From positions 52,654 to 72,983 of the forward strand of contig RQSC01000028.1 in assembly GCA_013416795.1 (NCBI GenBank): a DNA stretch of 20,330 nucleotides, in the 5' to 3' direction. The position numbers and the translations under genes were made by a program. Every line of letters begins with the position of its first letter. Position 1 is the first letter of the stretch. The DNA comes from Prasinococcaceae sp. CCMP 1430 (Eukaryota; Prasinodermophyta; Palmophyllophyceae; Prasinococcales; Prasinococcaceae). Below the pieces are notes generated by a model, which had not been told where the DNA came from, searched no databases, and saw only the letters and a list, made by a program, of their open reading frames with translations. Of this stretch, positions 7,723 through 16,560 are shown piece after piece.

Positions 7723-9027
7723 GCCCGCCCTCGCCTCGCGTTCCCCCTACACAAAGAAAAGAGCGCGCGGCTTCCGCCGCGCGCGCGCGCGCGCGCGGGG
7801 GGGGGCAGCGCTCTGCCAGTCATTCCCATGCGCTCTGTGGCGCGCGCGGCGCCGCCGCCGTGGACTCCACCCCACCCCACCCCACACACAGCCTCGCGCG
7901 CCCGCGTTCGCGCGCGCGCCGCTGCTGCTCCCCTCCCAACGGCTGTCTTCGCATCGACGCATTTTTCTAAAAATATTTTTAAAAAAAGGCACGTCCAAAC
8001 GCATCCGCTCCGGCCGAGGAGCGTCGCCCACGTCACAAACGCATGCATTTCGACGCGCAGACGGCCGGAGGCATCTCCATCAAAACGCACCATACTGTAC
8101 TCGGTAGCTCAATTTGATGAAGCGTGAGAGGTATATCACTTAACATCAAATCGGATCTTTTCATGAATGGCATTTTTCTGTTTCCCGTGGGCATGCAATT
8201 CGACGTCACCTTTTTTTTGTCGGACGGGCGCGCGCCGAGATCCTGCCGTAACCTTAACCTCATCGCAACGCAATTTGTGTTTTATGGATAAAGGGTTCAT
8301 AATTTTGAGCTTTCGCTTGTGTTTTGACCACGCGCCCGGGCGCCGCGCGCGCGAACCTCCGTACCGACGCAACCCCGTTCCCCCCCCCCCACCGCTTCTT
8401 TGCGGTTTCAGCCCGGGTGTCCGCCGACATTGTTCTCGTTTTGACGACTCTTTTTTACAAACCCTGTTTTTGAAAACCGTTGGGGGAAAGCGCGCGGAAA
8501 ACGCCCGGCTGACGGCGTCGCCCCGACGTCGCCCGCGCATCGGATTCCGGAGCGCGCGCGCGCGCGTTTGCCGCGGGACGCGCGGCGGCGGGTGCCGCGC
8601 GACCTGCGCGCGCGTTTTACGGGACAGATTTCGGGCGCGCATGGAGCAAACGCGCGCGCGCGCGCGCGCGCGCGCGGAGAAAGGCGCTCGCTCGCTCGCT
8701 GGGGAAGGGGGGGAAGGAAGGGAGCGACGACGCCACAGCTGGCGCCGCTGGCGCCCCAGCGGAGCGCCCGCTCACGCCAACGCTCACCCCTGCACACGCA
8801 CGAACACACGCAGGCACCGCCGGGAGGGCGCCGTCCTCCCTTTCCCTCGTCGCCCGCGTCGGCTTCTCCCTCGCCGGTTTTCCACTACGCGCGCCAGCCT
8901 CGGCCCCTCCCCCCACCCCACCCCTCCTCCCCCCTCGACGCGGCGCAGGCCCTCCATTGCCAGGCGCCCTGCGGCGGCGGCGGGCGAGGCGCGCGGGTGG
9001 GCGCGCGGGCTAATAAGGGAGGTAATC
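7723..9027. other. Divergent spacer between kinesin-5 and the 9028 gene
   Basis: No gene is seen. From 7786 it holds CG runs and a G-run. An AT-richer island spans about 7960-8480, with the 12-bp palindrome AAAAATATTTTT at 7969-7980, an inverted repeat ATTTGATG (8112-8119) / CATCAAAT (8144-8151), T-runs, and a 15-bp near-direct repeat GCATGCAWTTCGACG at 8041 and 8191 (one mismatch). Further CG runs occur at about 8655-8676. The region should hold both promoters; no TATA box could be assigned. Confidence 0.6.
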
Positions 9028-9861
9028 ATGGGCGCCGGGGCGAGGGCGGCCGCCAAGGAGCTCCGCGTGGACACGGACGGCGTCCGCGGGGCGCCGGACG
9101 GCCGCGCGGAGGAGGGCGAGCCGTGCACGCCCAGCGGCGGCGAGTGCTCGTCGGCGGGCGACGCCAGCGAGTGCGCGACGCCCGCATCGGTGCTGGACGT
9201 GCGCAAGGCGCAGCAGCGGCGCCTCTCCGACAAGGGCGGCGCCAAGGAGGCAGCGACCGCCGAGGGTGCAGCCGCGCACGCTCCCGCGCAGCGAACGGCG
9301 CTGGTGGCGCACATGCGATCGGGCGCGGCCAACTCGGCGATGGCCTCGCGGCGGCCGCCGCTCGCGCCAAACACCGGCGCGTCGCGCGGGCGACCGCCCG
9401 CGGCCGCCGTCGCCCGCGGGGGCGCGGGCCACACGCTGCCGTCCGTGCTGAGGAGGTGCGTCGTACGATGCGCTGGGGGCAAGAGAGCGTGGGAATAGAG
9501 CCTGTGCGCGTGCATGTGGGCGAGAGCGAGCGCATCGGATCGCTGGTCGCTGACGCCGCCGCGCCTGCTCCAATGCACGCCGGCCGATCGCGCGCGCGGG
9601 CGCGCTTCGCTCGCCTCGGCGATGGCACGCGCGTCGCCTCCTCGGATCCGATCCGTCGCGCCGTGCAGGCTCAAGGCCCGCAAGGGCGCCAAGGGCTACA
9701 AGCGCAAGGTCCTCAAGGCGCACGCGACGCTTCCCGATCTGCTGTCCTCGCAGCTGGGCATGGGCGGCCTCGCGCGGGCGCTCGAGAAGCGCGCCATGTG
9801 GCTGGCAATCTCGGAGAGGCGCGAGCTGATGCGCGCGCAGGCGCTTGGCGTGCTGCAGTGA
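9028..9861 (+). CDS. Protein of unknown function, two exons
   Basis: I do not recognise this protein. The ATG at 9028 opens a frame with consistently G/C third positions. Exon 1 is 9028-9455 and ends CTGAGGAG|GTGCGT; exon 2 is 9669-9861, entered after CCGTGCAG. The join is phase 2 and restores one frame, giving 206 residues. The 213-bp intron has a CTGAC branch candidate at 9550. The N-terminal two thirds is low-complexity Ala/Gly/Arg with a Cys-containing acidic patch (GEPCTPSGGECSSAGDASEC). The exon junction falls in a very basic segment (RRLKARKGAKGYKRKVLKAH), followed by a helical tail with Leu, Arg and Glu. The basic segment could bind nucleic acid or be a nuclear signal, but that is inference. 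Its neighbours are kinesin-5 (divergent) and NSUN2 (convergent). Confidence 0.6.
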
Positions 9862-10028
9862 GGCGCGCGCAGTCCTCCGCAACGAGCGCGAGCGTGCGCA
9901 CGGCGGCGCGACCATACGGCGCAATGCGGTGACTAACAACTAATTAACAAACGGGTGCTTAATCTACGCGCACTACGATCAGAGCACTACCGTCGAACGC
10001 GCGCGCTCGCAGCTGCGCGATGCATTCG

Positions 10029-10040
10029 TGTACATGTACA
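10029..10040. repeat. 12-bp palindrome TGTACATGTACA
   Basis: Perfect palindrome in the 231-bp convergent spacer (9862-10092) between the 9028 gene and NSUN2. Its role is unknown; it could mark a 3' end. Confidence 0.4.
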
Positions 10041-10092
10041 TACATTTACTGCCCCGCAAGCGCCGCCGGCGCTGGGCGAGATGTCGCCACGT

Positions 10093-11500
10093 TCACGCTG
10101 CGTCGGCACAGGCGTGCTCGCGCAAGTGCTCGATGGCCTCGCGCACGACAGCGCCGTCCTCCGTGACCGCGCAGCCCGACCACGCCAGGTTGAGAGCGCC
10201 CGTGCCGAACGCGCGCACGCCGCGCGCGACCGCACGCACGTTCCCCGAGCAGTCATCGCGCAACAGCTGCGTGCGTTCCGGCAGGCCGGCGGCACGCAGC
10301 GCGTCTTTCTCGGTAGTGGAGACGGCGCTGTGGGCGCGCGGGGTGAAGGTCGCGCCTAGCAGGGGTGCGAGAGACGGACGCAGCACAGTGCGACGCGTCA
10401 GTGCCCCATGGCGTACATATAGCGCGCATTCAAGCCCGCAGCCGGTGCGCACGCGCGAGCGCGCCCCTGGTCCCGCGGGTAACCTGCGCGCGCGTCGGGC
10501 GCACTCACCCTCGGCGGCATCATCGTCCTGCCGCCACTCGGCGACTTTCTTCAGCACGGCCACGAAGAAGCCGCCCGAGTTGTTGTCGTGGGGCGCGATG
10601 CGCGAGCATCGTTGCAGCTGCGTGCGCATGCCATCGCTGAGCTTGGCCGGCGCGAACATGGAGCGCTGAGGCGCCGGGCGCATGCCCGCAGCCTTGGCGT
10701 CCGCGCGGGTCTCGTACCACCTGAGGCTCGCCTCCTCCTCGTCGTCGTCGATGGCGTGGTCCGCCACACGCCAGGTCGTGAGGCCCGGCCGTCGAACGAA
10801 ACCATCTGCGACACGCGCGGGCCACGCCGCGACCTTGACCGCGCCACGCGCGCGGCGAAGCACCTCGGCGACGACCGCCTCGTCCTCGATGGGGTTGAGG
10901 CTGCACGTGGAGTATACCATGGTGCCACCGACGCGCAAGAGCTCCACCCCTCGCAGCGCGATTGCAAGCTGCGTGGCGTGCAGCGCATTCCCGACGCCGG
11001 GCGTCCAGCGCGGCAGAACGGAGCTGTCCTTGCGCACGGTGCCGTCGCCCGAGCATGGCACGTCCGCCAGCACCCTGTCGAAGCCCACGCGCGTCGTGCT
11101 CCGACCGGCGCCGCACCGCCCGAAGGGCTTCTGTGGCAGCGGCACCGCCTGGCCGCCGTGATTGACGGCGGCCAGCGCGCAGCATCGCGCGGGCGCACTT
11201 GGCGCGCGACGCCCGTGGCGCGTCAGGCAGTCGGTGAGGGTGCGCAGGCGTCGCGGGTCGGCGTCGTTCGCAACCACGAACCCATGCTCACCCACCGCCT
11301 CAAGTATCATCATGGTCTTCGAGCCCGGCGCCGCGCACAGGTCGGCGACTGCCTCGCCCGCGCGCGGCTGCAGCGCCAGAACGGGGAGCATGGATACGGT
11401 CTCTTGCCGCGCGGCGGCTGCCGCGCCGGTGGCGCCCTCCAGAGCGCGCAGCAGCGCCTCCTCCACACTCGAGCGGTCGGCGCGGCGCTTGCGCGCGGCG
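10093..11500 (-). CDS. NSUN2: NSUN2/Trm4-type tRNA (cytosine-5)-methyltransferase, N-terminus missing
   Basis: Rossmann-fold RNA m5C methyltransferase of the NOL1/NOP2/Sun family. The Trm4/NSUN2 branch methylates tRNA cytosines using S-adenosylmethionine. Visible motifs in order: RQETVSMLP, SAM motif DLCAAPGSKT, LADVPCSGDGTVRK (motif IV, releasing Cys), and STCSLNPIEDE (motif VI, catalytic Cys), then NNSGGFFVAVLKK, which is typical of NSUN2. The C-terminal part (from about 10355 down) fits the PUA-like end of NSUN2, more weakly. A likely intron lies at 10356-10508 (GTGAGT to CTGCTAG, CTGAC inside). Its 153 bp are a multiple of three and stop-free, so an unspliced reading stays open. The family's first 130 or so residues are not found: the frame stays open to 11595 but has no ATG, and the next + strand frame begins there. 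Either upstream exons were not recognised or the assembly is broken here. Confidence 0.9.
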
Positions 11501-11604
11501 GCGCGCACGGGCACGCGCACGCGCACGCGGACTTCCGCAACGCAGCCAACGGCGGCTACTTCGAGACCTCCTACTACTTCGACAGACTCGTGCACGACTT
11601 GTCA

Positions 11605-12678
11605 ATGGCGGACCTCGAGGACCTCTTCGACGCGGCCGGCATGAGCACCTGGACCATCGACGACGTCGGCAACGTGGCTCGCGCCGGGATGCGCGCCGGC
11701 GCCGGCGTTGATGACGTCGAAGGCGTCGCCGCGCGTCTCAACGCGAGCTCCGCGGCGTCGTCGTCCGCCTCATCCGCCTCGTCCTCGTTGCCCAAGGCGA
11801 GAGCGGCGACCGCGGACGCGCGCACGCGCGCGTGCGCGGAGGGGCAGGCCTCCCCGTGCGGCTTCTGGCGCCGCGTGCAGCAGCACGCGCTGTCCGGAGG
11901 ACGCGCGGCGCCCCTTTTCCGCCGTCACGCGCGAGATGCGCGCGAGACGACGCGCGAAGCGCGCGGGACGACGCGCGAGGCGCGCCCGCGGGGCCGCAAC
12001 AACCAGAGCGCTCGCCTCCAGCGCCAGGCGCGCCTCCTCGCCATCGGCCCGTCGCCCCCGAAGGTGAATCCCGGCGTCCTGGACTTCATGCTCGGCACAG
12101 ACGCGCACGCGTACGCGCACGCCGGCCCATCGGCGCTCGGCGTCTTTCAGTGGGCGGCCAAGGCCGCGCGCACGCAGCTGCGCACGCTGGCGCTGGTCCC
12201 CGTGGCGCGGGATGACGCCAAGGAGTCGCCGACGACCAACAACGCCAACGCCGAGAGCTCCGCCCCGCGTCTGTTCTCGCTCGAGCTCGACTCCTTCGCC
12301 TTCGCCCAAGGCAGCAGGCCGCTCCATCCTGCGCCTGGGCTGGACGTGCGTTTGCCGAGCCTGGACACGCTCGTGTTGAGGAGCATTGACAGCCTCTTCA
12401 GCGGCGCCGGCGGCAACGCGAGCGCGGCCTCTTTGGCCGTCGGAGGCGCGGACAGCCGCGCGGCCGAACGCGCCGAGAGCGTGCGCGTCGATGCCATGGA
12501 CGCGCCGTCGACCACGGCCGTGCCATCCAATCTCGTACAGCCGGCGAACGTGGCCGTGCCGGTGCTGAAGCATGGGGTGCCCGTGCCCCCAATATCGGAT
12601 GACGCGGGACCAGCTACGCGCGAGCTCTGCGACGAGCTGCGCAACGTCGGCTATCGCCGGCTGCAGGCGTGTGCCTGA
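11605..12678 (+). CDS. Unknown coding frame, head to head with NSUN2
   Basis: I do not recognise this protein. The open frame has strong G/C third-position bias over 11540-11800 and 12060-12675, which argues for coding on the + strand. The ATG at 11605 is the first usable start and would give about 357 residues. Protein-like sequence already begins upstream (GGYFETSYYFDRLVHDLS from about 11551, just after a CGCAG acceptor-like site at 11541-11545), so the true N-terminus is probably elsewhere. The N-terminal part is acidic (DLEDLFDAAG); a Ser/Ala stretch follows. The middle (about 11820-12050) is Arg-rich low complexity and may hide an intron. The C-terminal half looks folded, with PRLFSLELDSFAF and ends CDELRNVGYRRLQACA. 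No domain, signal or membrane segment is evident. Confidence 0.45.
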   Translation: MADLEDLFDAAGMSTWTIDDVGNVARAGMRAGAGVDDVEGVAARLNASSAASSSASSASSSLPKARAATADARTRACAEGQASPCGFWRRVQQHALSGGRAAPLFRRHARDARETTREARGTTREARPRGRNNQSARLQRQARLLAIGPSPPKVNPGVLDFMLGTDAHAYAHAGPSALGVFQWAAKAARTQLRTLALVPVARDDAKESPTTNNANAESSAPRLFSLELDSFAFAQGSRPLHPAPGLDVRLPSLDTLVLRSIDSLFSGAGGNASAASLAVGGADSRAAERAESVRVDAMDAPSTTAVPSNLVQPANVAVPVLKHGVPVPPISDDAGPATRELCDELRNVGYRRLQACA

Positions 12679-13057
12679 GCGGAGATGTGGCGCAGACAGG
12701 GCACGTGTCTCGCGCGCGAGGACGCGGTGGGGTGCTCGCGCCTCCCGTTCGGAGCACGCGGACGCGCGCACAGACCCTCGAACGTGCGTGTGCACGCACA
12801 TGCGCACGTGCACGACCCTTCGCGCGCGTGCAGGGGCCGCTCTGCTCATTCAAGCCCGCCACGGGGCACCACGCGCACCCATTTCAAGCAACGAACGATC
12901 CGGGGGGGGCGAAGCGAGGGCGCGCCGACAGAGAGGCTAGCAGCATCAGTGTAACACTCGCCGCCTTCCCGAGCTCCGATGCCCACCGACCGCACCATGC
13001 GCGTGTGCGCGCAAACGCGACATTCTCTCTGGCGTGCACACCCGCACGCATACTTTT

Positions 13058-13078
13058 AGAGAGAGAGAGAGAGAGAGA
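13058..13078. repeat. (GA)n microsatellite
   Basis: About ten AG dinucleotides in a row, with no coding role seen. Confidence 0.9.
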
Positions 13079-13233
13079 CCCGCGCCTTGCGCGCTGCATG
13101 CGGTCTGGCGCCGAGCTTGCGCGCTTGCCTGTGCTCCTCCGCCCGTACGGCCCTGCCGGGGAAGAGGCTCGTGCGCATGCTGACGCAGCTGCGTCGCGAC
13201 TCCTGCACTAAGAAGTACTGCACTGCGCGCGTA

Positions 13234-13295
13234 CTTAAACCCTTCCTTCAGCGACCCAAATAAAAACCCAAACCCAAAGCCCTAACGGACGCGCG
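13234..13295 (+). promoter_or_regulatory. Degenerate CCCAAA/CCCTAA cluster (telo-box-like)
   Basis: Within about 60 bp there are AAACCC, CCCAAAT, three further CCCAAA-type units and GCCCTAAC. In plants AAACCCTAA telo-boxes are promoter elements of housekeeping and translation genes. Here the cluster lies 110-170 bp upstream of the proposed ATG at 13408. A fossil interstitial telomere tract is an alternative. AATAAA at 13259-13264 lies inside it. Confidence 0.35.
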
Positions 13296-13407
13296 CGCGG
13301 TCGGCCCGCGGGCGCACGGTGTCGCGGGTGGGTGGGGGGCACACGCGCGCGCGCGGCCGGCGGCGGCGCGGAGGAGCGCCAAGCTTTGGCCCACGAGCAC
13401 ATTTCTG

Positions 13408-14028
13408 ATGCGGGCGGGCAAGGTGCGGGCGCGCGAGCGGGCGGGGAGGGGCGTGGGCCCGAGCGGAGTCGGGCGCGCGCCCCTCACGCTGGGCCACCTT
13501 GCCCCCGCGCTCGTTTCTGACGCGCGCGTGCACGCCTGCGCTCGCTCGCCCGCGCGCGTTCGTCCCGTGCAGCCCGGAGACTTCGGTGACGAAGACAAAC
13601 TCGGCGAGGGCGAGGGCATGTCCATTCCGTCCGACATGTTCGGCTGCTCGCCGGAGGAGAAGTGCGCCCAGGCGCTGCAGTCGCTCTTCACGTCGGTCGG
13701 CGTGCGCGTCGTCATGGAGCAGTGGATCGGCAGCCGCCACCGGTCGCCCATGTACAACAAAATGATCGACTACCTCGAGGAGAACCCAATCAAGGGAGGC
13801 AACTCCACGGAGTGGCTCGCGACGATGATGCGCCACGAGGAGCTAGATTTCCGCCTCGCGGCAGTGCGCATCGTCGAGGTGCGGCAGAAGTACGCCAAGG
13901 CCGCCTTTGACTGGGACGACATGAAGCTGGTGGCGCTCGCAGGCATCGAGAAGGACTCGCGCGAGCTGCTGGGCGCGTACATGACGCAGAGCTTCGATGC
14001 TGGCTCCGATTCCGACGATGACGAATGA
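13408..14028 (+). CDS. Small acidic protein of unknown function, two exons
   Basis: I do not recognise a named family, but the sequence looks like a well-folded conserved protein. The proposed exon 1 is only 15 bp, 13408-13422 (ATG to AAG|GTGCGG), and exon 2 is 13573-14028 after CGTGCAG, phase 0. The intron is 150 bp with CTGAC at 13517. The product has 156 residues. It opens with an acidic stretch (GDFGDEDKLGEGEG), then a helical core including FGCSPEEKCAQALQSLF, RVVMEQWIG, MIDYLEENP, WLATMMRHEELDFRLAAVRI and FDWDDMKLVALAGIEKDS, and ends in a DSDDDE acidic tail. No membrane segment is present. A longer first exon with a targeting peptide cannot be excluded. It is convergent with CruP, with 123 bp between stops. 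Confidence 0.6.
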   Translation: MRAGKVRARERAGRGVGPSGVGRAPLTLGHLAPALVSDARVHACARSPARVRPVQPGDFGDEDKLGEGEGMSIPSDMFGCSPEEKCAQALQSLFTSVGVRVVMEQWIGSRHRSPMYNKMIDYLEENPIKGGNSTEWLATMMRHEELDFRLAAVRIVEVRQKYAKAAFDWDDMKLVALAGIEKDSRELLGAYMTQSFDAGSDSDDDE

Positions 14029-14151
14029 AACCGGTCGAGTCACGCCCAGACGCATGCGAACGCGCGCGACCGAATACAGTAATAGGCGCGAGCGCGCGCG
14101 CACAGGTACATCCATGCTTTGTGACTATGTGTACACGTGCATTACAGGAGC

Positions 14152-16057
14152 TCACACGCGCGCCTTGGCCCTGTCGCTCTTGACAATCGCGAGCTCTTCG
14201 CTCCACTCGTAGTCCATGCCGCTGCCGAAACGCACCGCGTCGAAGGCGCGCCGCAGCGCGTACGCCCGCCGCGGAGGCAGTAGCTCGTCGAGCGAGGCCA
14301 TCAAGTCCGGCGAACCTTCCATGAACTGCGAGCAAATTGGCGAACCAACAACGAGCCGGGCGTGCGCGCGCGCTCGTGTCAGGCAACTGCGCCGAGGCGC
14401 GCACACTCGCGAGCGTCGGGCGCATCGCAAACGGCGACGCCGCCACCGCATACGCGCACCGCCGCGGACGCACCTTGGTTGCCAGCGTGTACGCCCCCAT
14501 CGTAGCGTAATGCTTGGCCCACTCAGCAAGGTTGCCCACGCCCACCGCTGCAACGAGGCTCGGCACCATCAGTGGCGCCTGTAGCATGTAGGTGCCAAGG
14601 GTGCGACCAAGAACCTCGAAGGACGGCACGTCCTGGAGGAAGGGCCGCATGATGCGGTCACCATTCGCGTCCATCGCCGCGAAGTTTCCGCTCATCATTT
14701 TCGAGATGAACTCTTTGTCGTATCCCGGGACGGCCGTCGCGCCGGGCTCCAGCTTCATCGCGTCGTAGAACGCCCCTGGTTCAGCTCGCGCCGAGAGATG
14801 CGGCGCGGCCAGTCCTGTCAGCGCTGCACATGCGCTTCAATGCGGCGCATGCGCTTCCATGCGCGAGGGGCGTCGGGGAGCGCCAGGTGAAAGCGCACGC
14901 GTGCGCAGGCAGTGCAGGCCAAACATCGAGGCGAAAGAGGCGCGCTGTCAGGGGCAAGGCTCGAGCCACTGAAGTCACGTACATTGCGCCGATAGGTTTG
15001 GGAGGTAGGGGCTGAGCATCCCGAGCGCATCGGCATCGACGGCGTTGATCGACAACGCCTCCTGCAGGCCGTCGGCCGTGCGCGCGAGGTGCCGCGAGAG
15101 CGCACCAAACCCGCCGAACGAGAGCGGGCTCTGCGCGCCGCCCGCGTCGCCCACGCACAGCACGCGGCTGACGTCCGCACGCAGCGGCGAGTCGCGGTAC
15201 GCGGGGAAGATCGCGTACATGAGGCGGCGCACCTCGAGGTCGTCAAGGTTCACGTTCTGGTACGCCTCCAGCCGCGGCCAGTACTCCTCGAGCATCTGCT
15301 CAAGGCTGGGTCGCCGCTCGTCGGCGTCCAGATAGGAGAACATGTACGTCGTGCGGTCGCCTGCGCCCGATCCCGCCGGGAAAGCCTCCCAAAAGTACTG
15401 CAGATCGAGGCTGCTCGCAGGCGCGTCTGTGACGATGAGGTCGCCGCTCGTGTTGCGCTCGGGCGCGAAGCCCGACGCGCAGGTGCCCACCACCATGCAC
15501 ACGGCGTCCGGCGGCGCGTAGCCGCGGAACTGCGCGGCGGCGGGCGACGCGTTGCCCATGCAGTCCACGACGACGCGCGCGCGTAGCGCGTCGCCGCCCT
15601 CCACGCGCAGCACCGCGCCGTCGGCGTACACGTCGATGCCCTCAAGCGGAGTGTTCTCCAGCACGTCCCCGCCGCGGCTCTCCAAGTTCTCCCTCGCGCT
15701 ATCGACGAGCGCGGCGGGCGACACGCCGAGGTTGAGCACGTTCGATATGGTTCCCTCAAAGCCACCGTAGAATGCCGCTCGCACTGGGTTGAACTCGGCG
15801 GCGATGGCCGCCTCAGCCTGCGCCTCGGTCAGCGCCCCTGCGGCCACCACGTCGAGGAGCTCCGCGCGAGAGATATTCCACTCCTGCTCGCGCCCGCGCA
15901 CCGCGCCGCGTTCGACGAGCGCGACACGAAGTCCGCGCGCGGCGAGCGCGGCGGCGACGAAAGACCCTAGCGTCCCGCCACACACCGCCACGTCATAGAG
16001 CGCCGAGCCGGGCGCCTCGTCGGCCGCGCGGGCGCTCTCCTTCTCGCGGTCGCGCAC
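14152..16057 (-). CDS. CruP: CruP, lycopene cyclase paralogue, three exons
   Basis: Plastid or thylakoid FAD/NAD(P)-binding protein, a paralogue of bacterial-type lycopene cyclases found in cyanobacteria, plants and algae. In plants and cyanobacteria it is linked to limiting oxidative stress and carotenoid epoxide build-up, while true cyclase activity is doubtful. Exon 1 runs from the 5' end to 14983, exon 2 is 14775-14474, exon 3 is 14325-14152. Junctions are AAT|GTACGT to CCAG (207 bp) and AAG|GTGCGT to CGCAG (148 bp). The first join makes LSAQWAFYDAM, matching the conserved Trp region of homologues. Motifs include CGGTLGSFVAAALAARG (nucleotide binding), GREQEWNISR, AEFNPVR, LNLGVSPA, FWEAFPAGSG, DRTTYMFSY, FGGFGALSRHL, RPFLQDV and FGSGMDYEW near the end. 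Frame and phases are consistent throughout. There is no in-frame ATG before the upstream stop at about 16196-16198; 16057 is a GTG. The start and transit peptide must lie in an unseen exon. Confidence 0.94.
14326..14473 (-). other. CruP: CruP intron 2
   Basis: 148 bp, AAG|GTGCGT to CTCGCAG|TTC, phase 0. A CTGAC branch candidate is complementary to 14378-14382. Homology to CruP on both sides supports removal. Confidence 0.8.
14776..14982 (-). other. CruP: CruP intron 1
   Basis: 207 bp, AAT|GTACGT to ACCAG|GG, phase 1. Splicing creates a TGG codon at the family's conserved Trp. CTGAC candidates are complementary to 14817-14821 and 14947-14951. Confidence 0.8.
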
Positions 16058-16156
16058 GAACGGCGCGCGACGCTCGCTCGCGCCGCCGCCGCTGCCGTGC
16101 CCCGCCGTGCCGCGCCGCGCCGTACCCGCCGGCGTCGCCCCGCAGCCGACGACGCA

Positions 16157-16183
16157 ATCAAAATCAAAATCAAAATCAAAATC
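16157..16183 (+). repeat. (AAAATC)n element, copy 2
   Basis: ATCAAAATC repeated to about four and a half units, preceded by GCA and followed by GAAAAC. It lies in the spacer between CruP (-) and NDUFAF7 (+), just upstream of the visible CruP frame. Confidence 0.85.
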
Positions 16184-16198
16184 GAAAACAAATAATCA

Positions 16199-16560
16199 CC
16201 GCTTCTTCCGAAAAGGCGCACGAACGGTCGTCTCCATCCTCACGTCAATGTGCAATGCTGTGTGTACTTTCACCGATGGTTCCGTGGTGGTACAGTACCA
16301 TCGATTGATGGTACAGCACCAACCGGTGGTACAGGCTTTGAAAAGGGGTTGCTTTGGTGTTGCTTTCGGGTTCGGTCTCGGTTTCGGTCTCGGTCTTCGG
16401 TCTCGGTTTCGCCTTCCGCCTGCGCAAGGGCGTGGGCCTTTTCCATTCGTTTTGACCTCGCGCTCGTCCCGCCGTGGAATCTTCGGGAAGCGCGCGTGTG
16501 CTGGGTGGAGGCGATGGCCGTGTGTGCGAGGGGGGGGGGGTGTCGGTCGGGTGGGTTCGC
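16199..16560. promoter_or_regulatory. Divergent promoter region of CruP and NDUFAF7
   Basis: No gene is seen. It holds three direct GGTACAG repeats (16289-16295, 16310-16316, 16328-16334) with an inverted ACCATC-GATT-GATGGT hairpin between the first two, then a hexamer-type repeat of TCGGTCTCGGTTTC units at about 16367-16410. The organisation suits a shared promoter, but no factor can be named. Confidence 0.4.

Larger units (their letters stand above)
12679..13407. other. Spacer between the 11605 and 13408 genes
   Basis: No gene is called. It has CA/CG-rich sequence at 12770-12830, a GA microsatellite (13058-13078), and at 13234-13295 a row of degenerate CCCAAA/CCCTAA units, which look like plant telo-box or interstitial telomere-like motifs in the likely promoter of the 13408 gene. 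A stop-free frame at 13060-13263 encodes a basic peptide ending CTKKYCTARVLKPFLQRPK. It might be the last exon of a small gene, but its codon use is mixed and it has no good start. Confidence 0.5.

Noticed and set aside
11770-12849. Minus-strand frame opposite the 11605 gene
   Set aside because: Arg/Ala/His low complexity; the third-position bias favours the + strand. It also shows no NSUN2 N-terminal sequence, which I looked for here.
13060-13263. Stop-free frame ending CTKKYCTARVLKPFLQRPK
   Set aside because: No convincing start, mixed codon use and no recognised family; kept only as a remark in the spacer entry.
15967-16221. Minus-strand peptide with an ILILILI hydrophobic stretch resembling a targeting signal before CruP
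   Set aside because: It begins at GTG, lies in a different frame from CruP, and the hydrophobic run is only a translation of the (GATTTT)n repeat.
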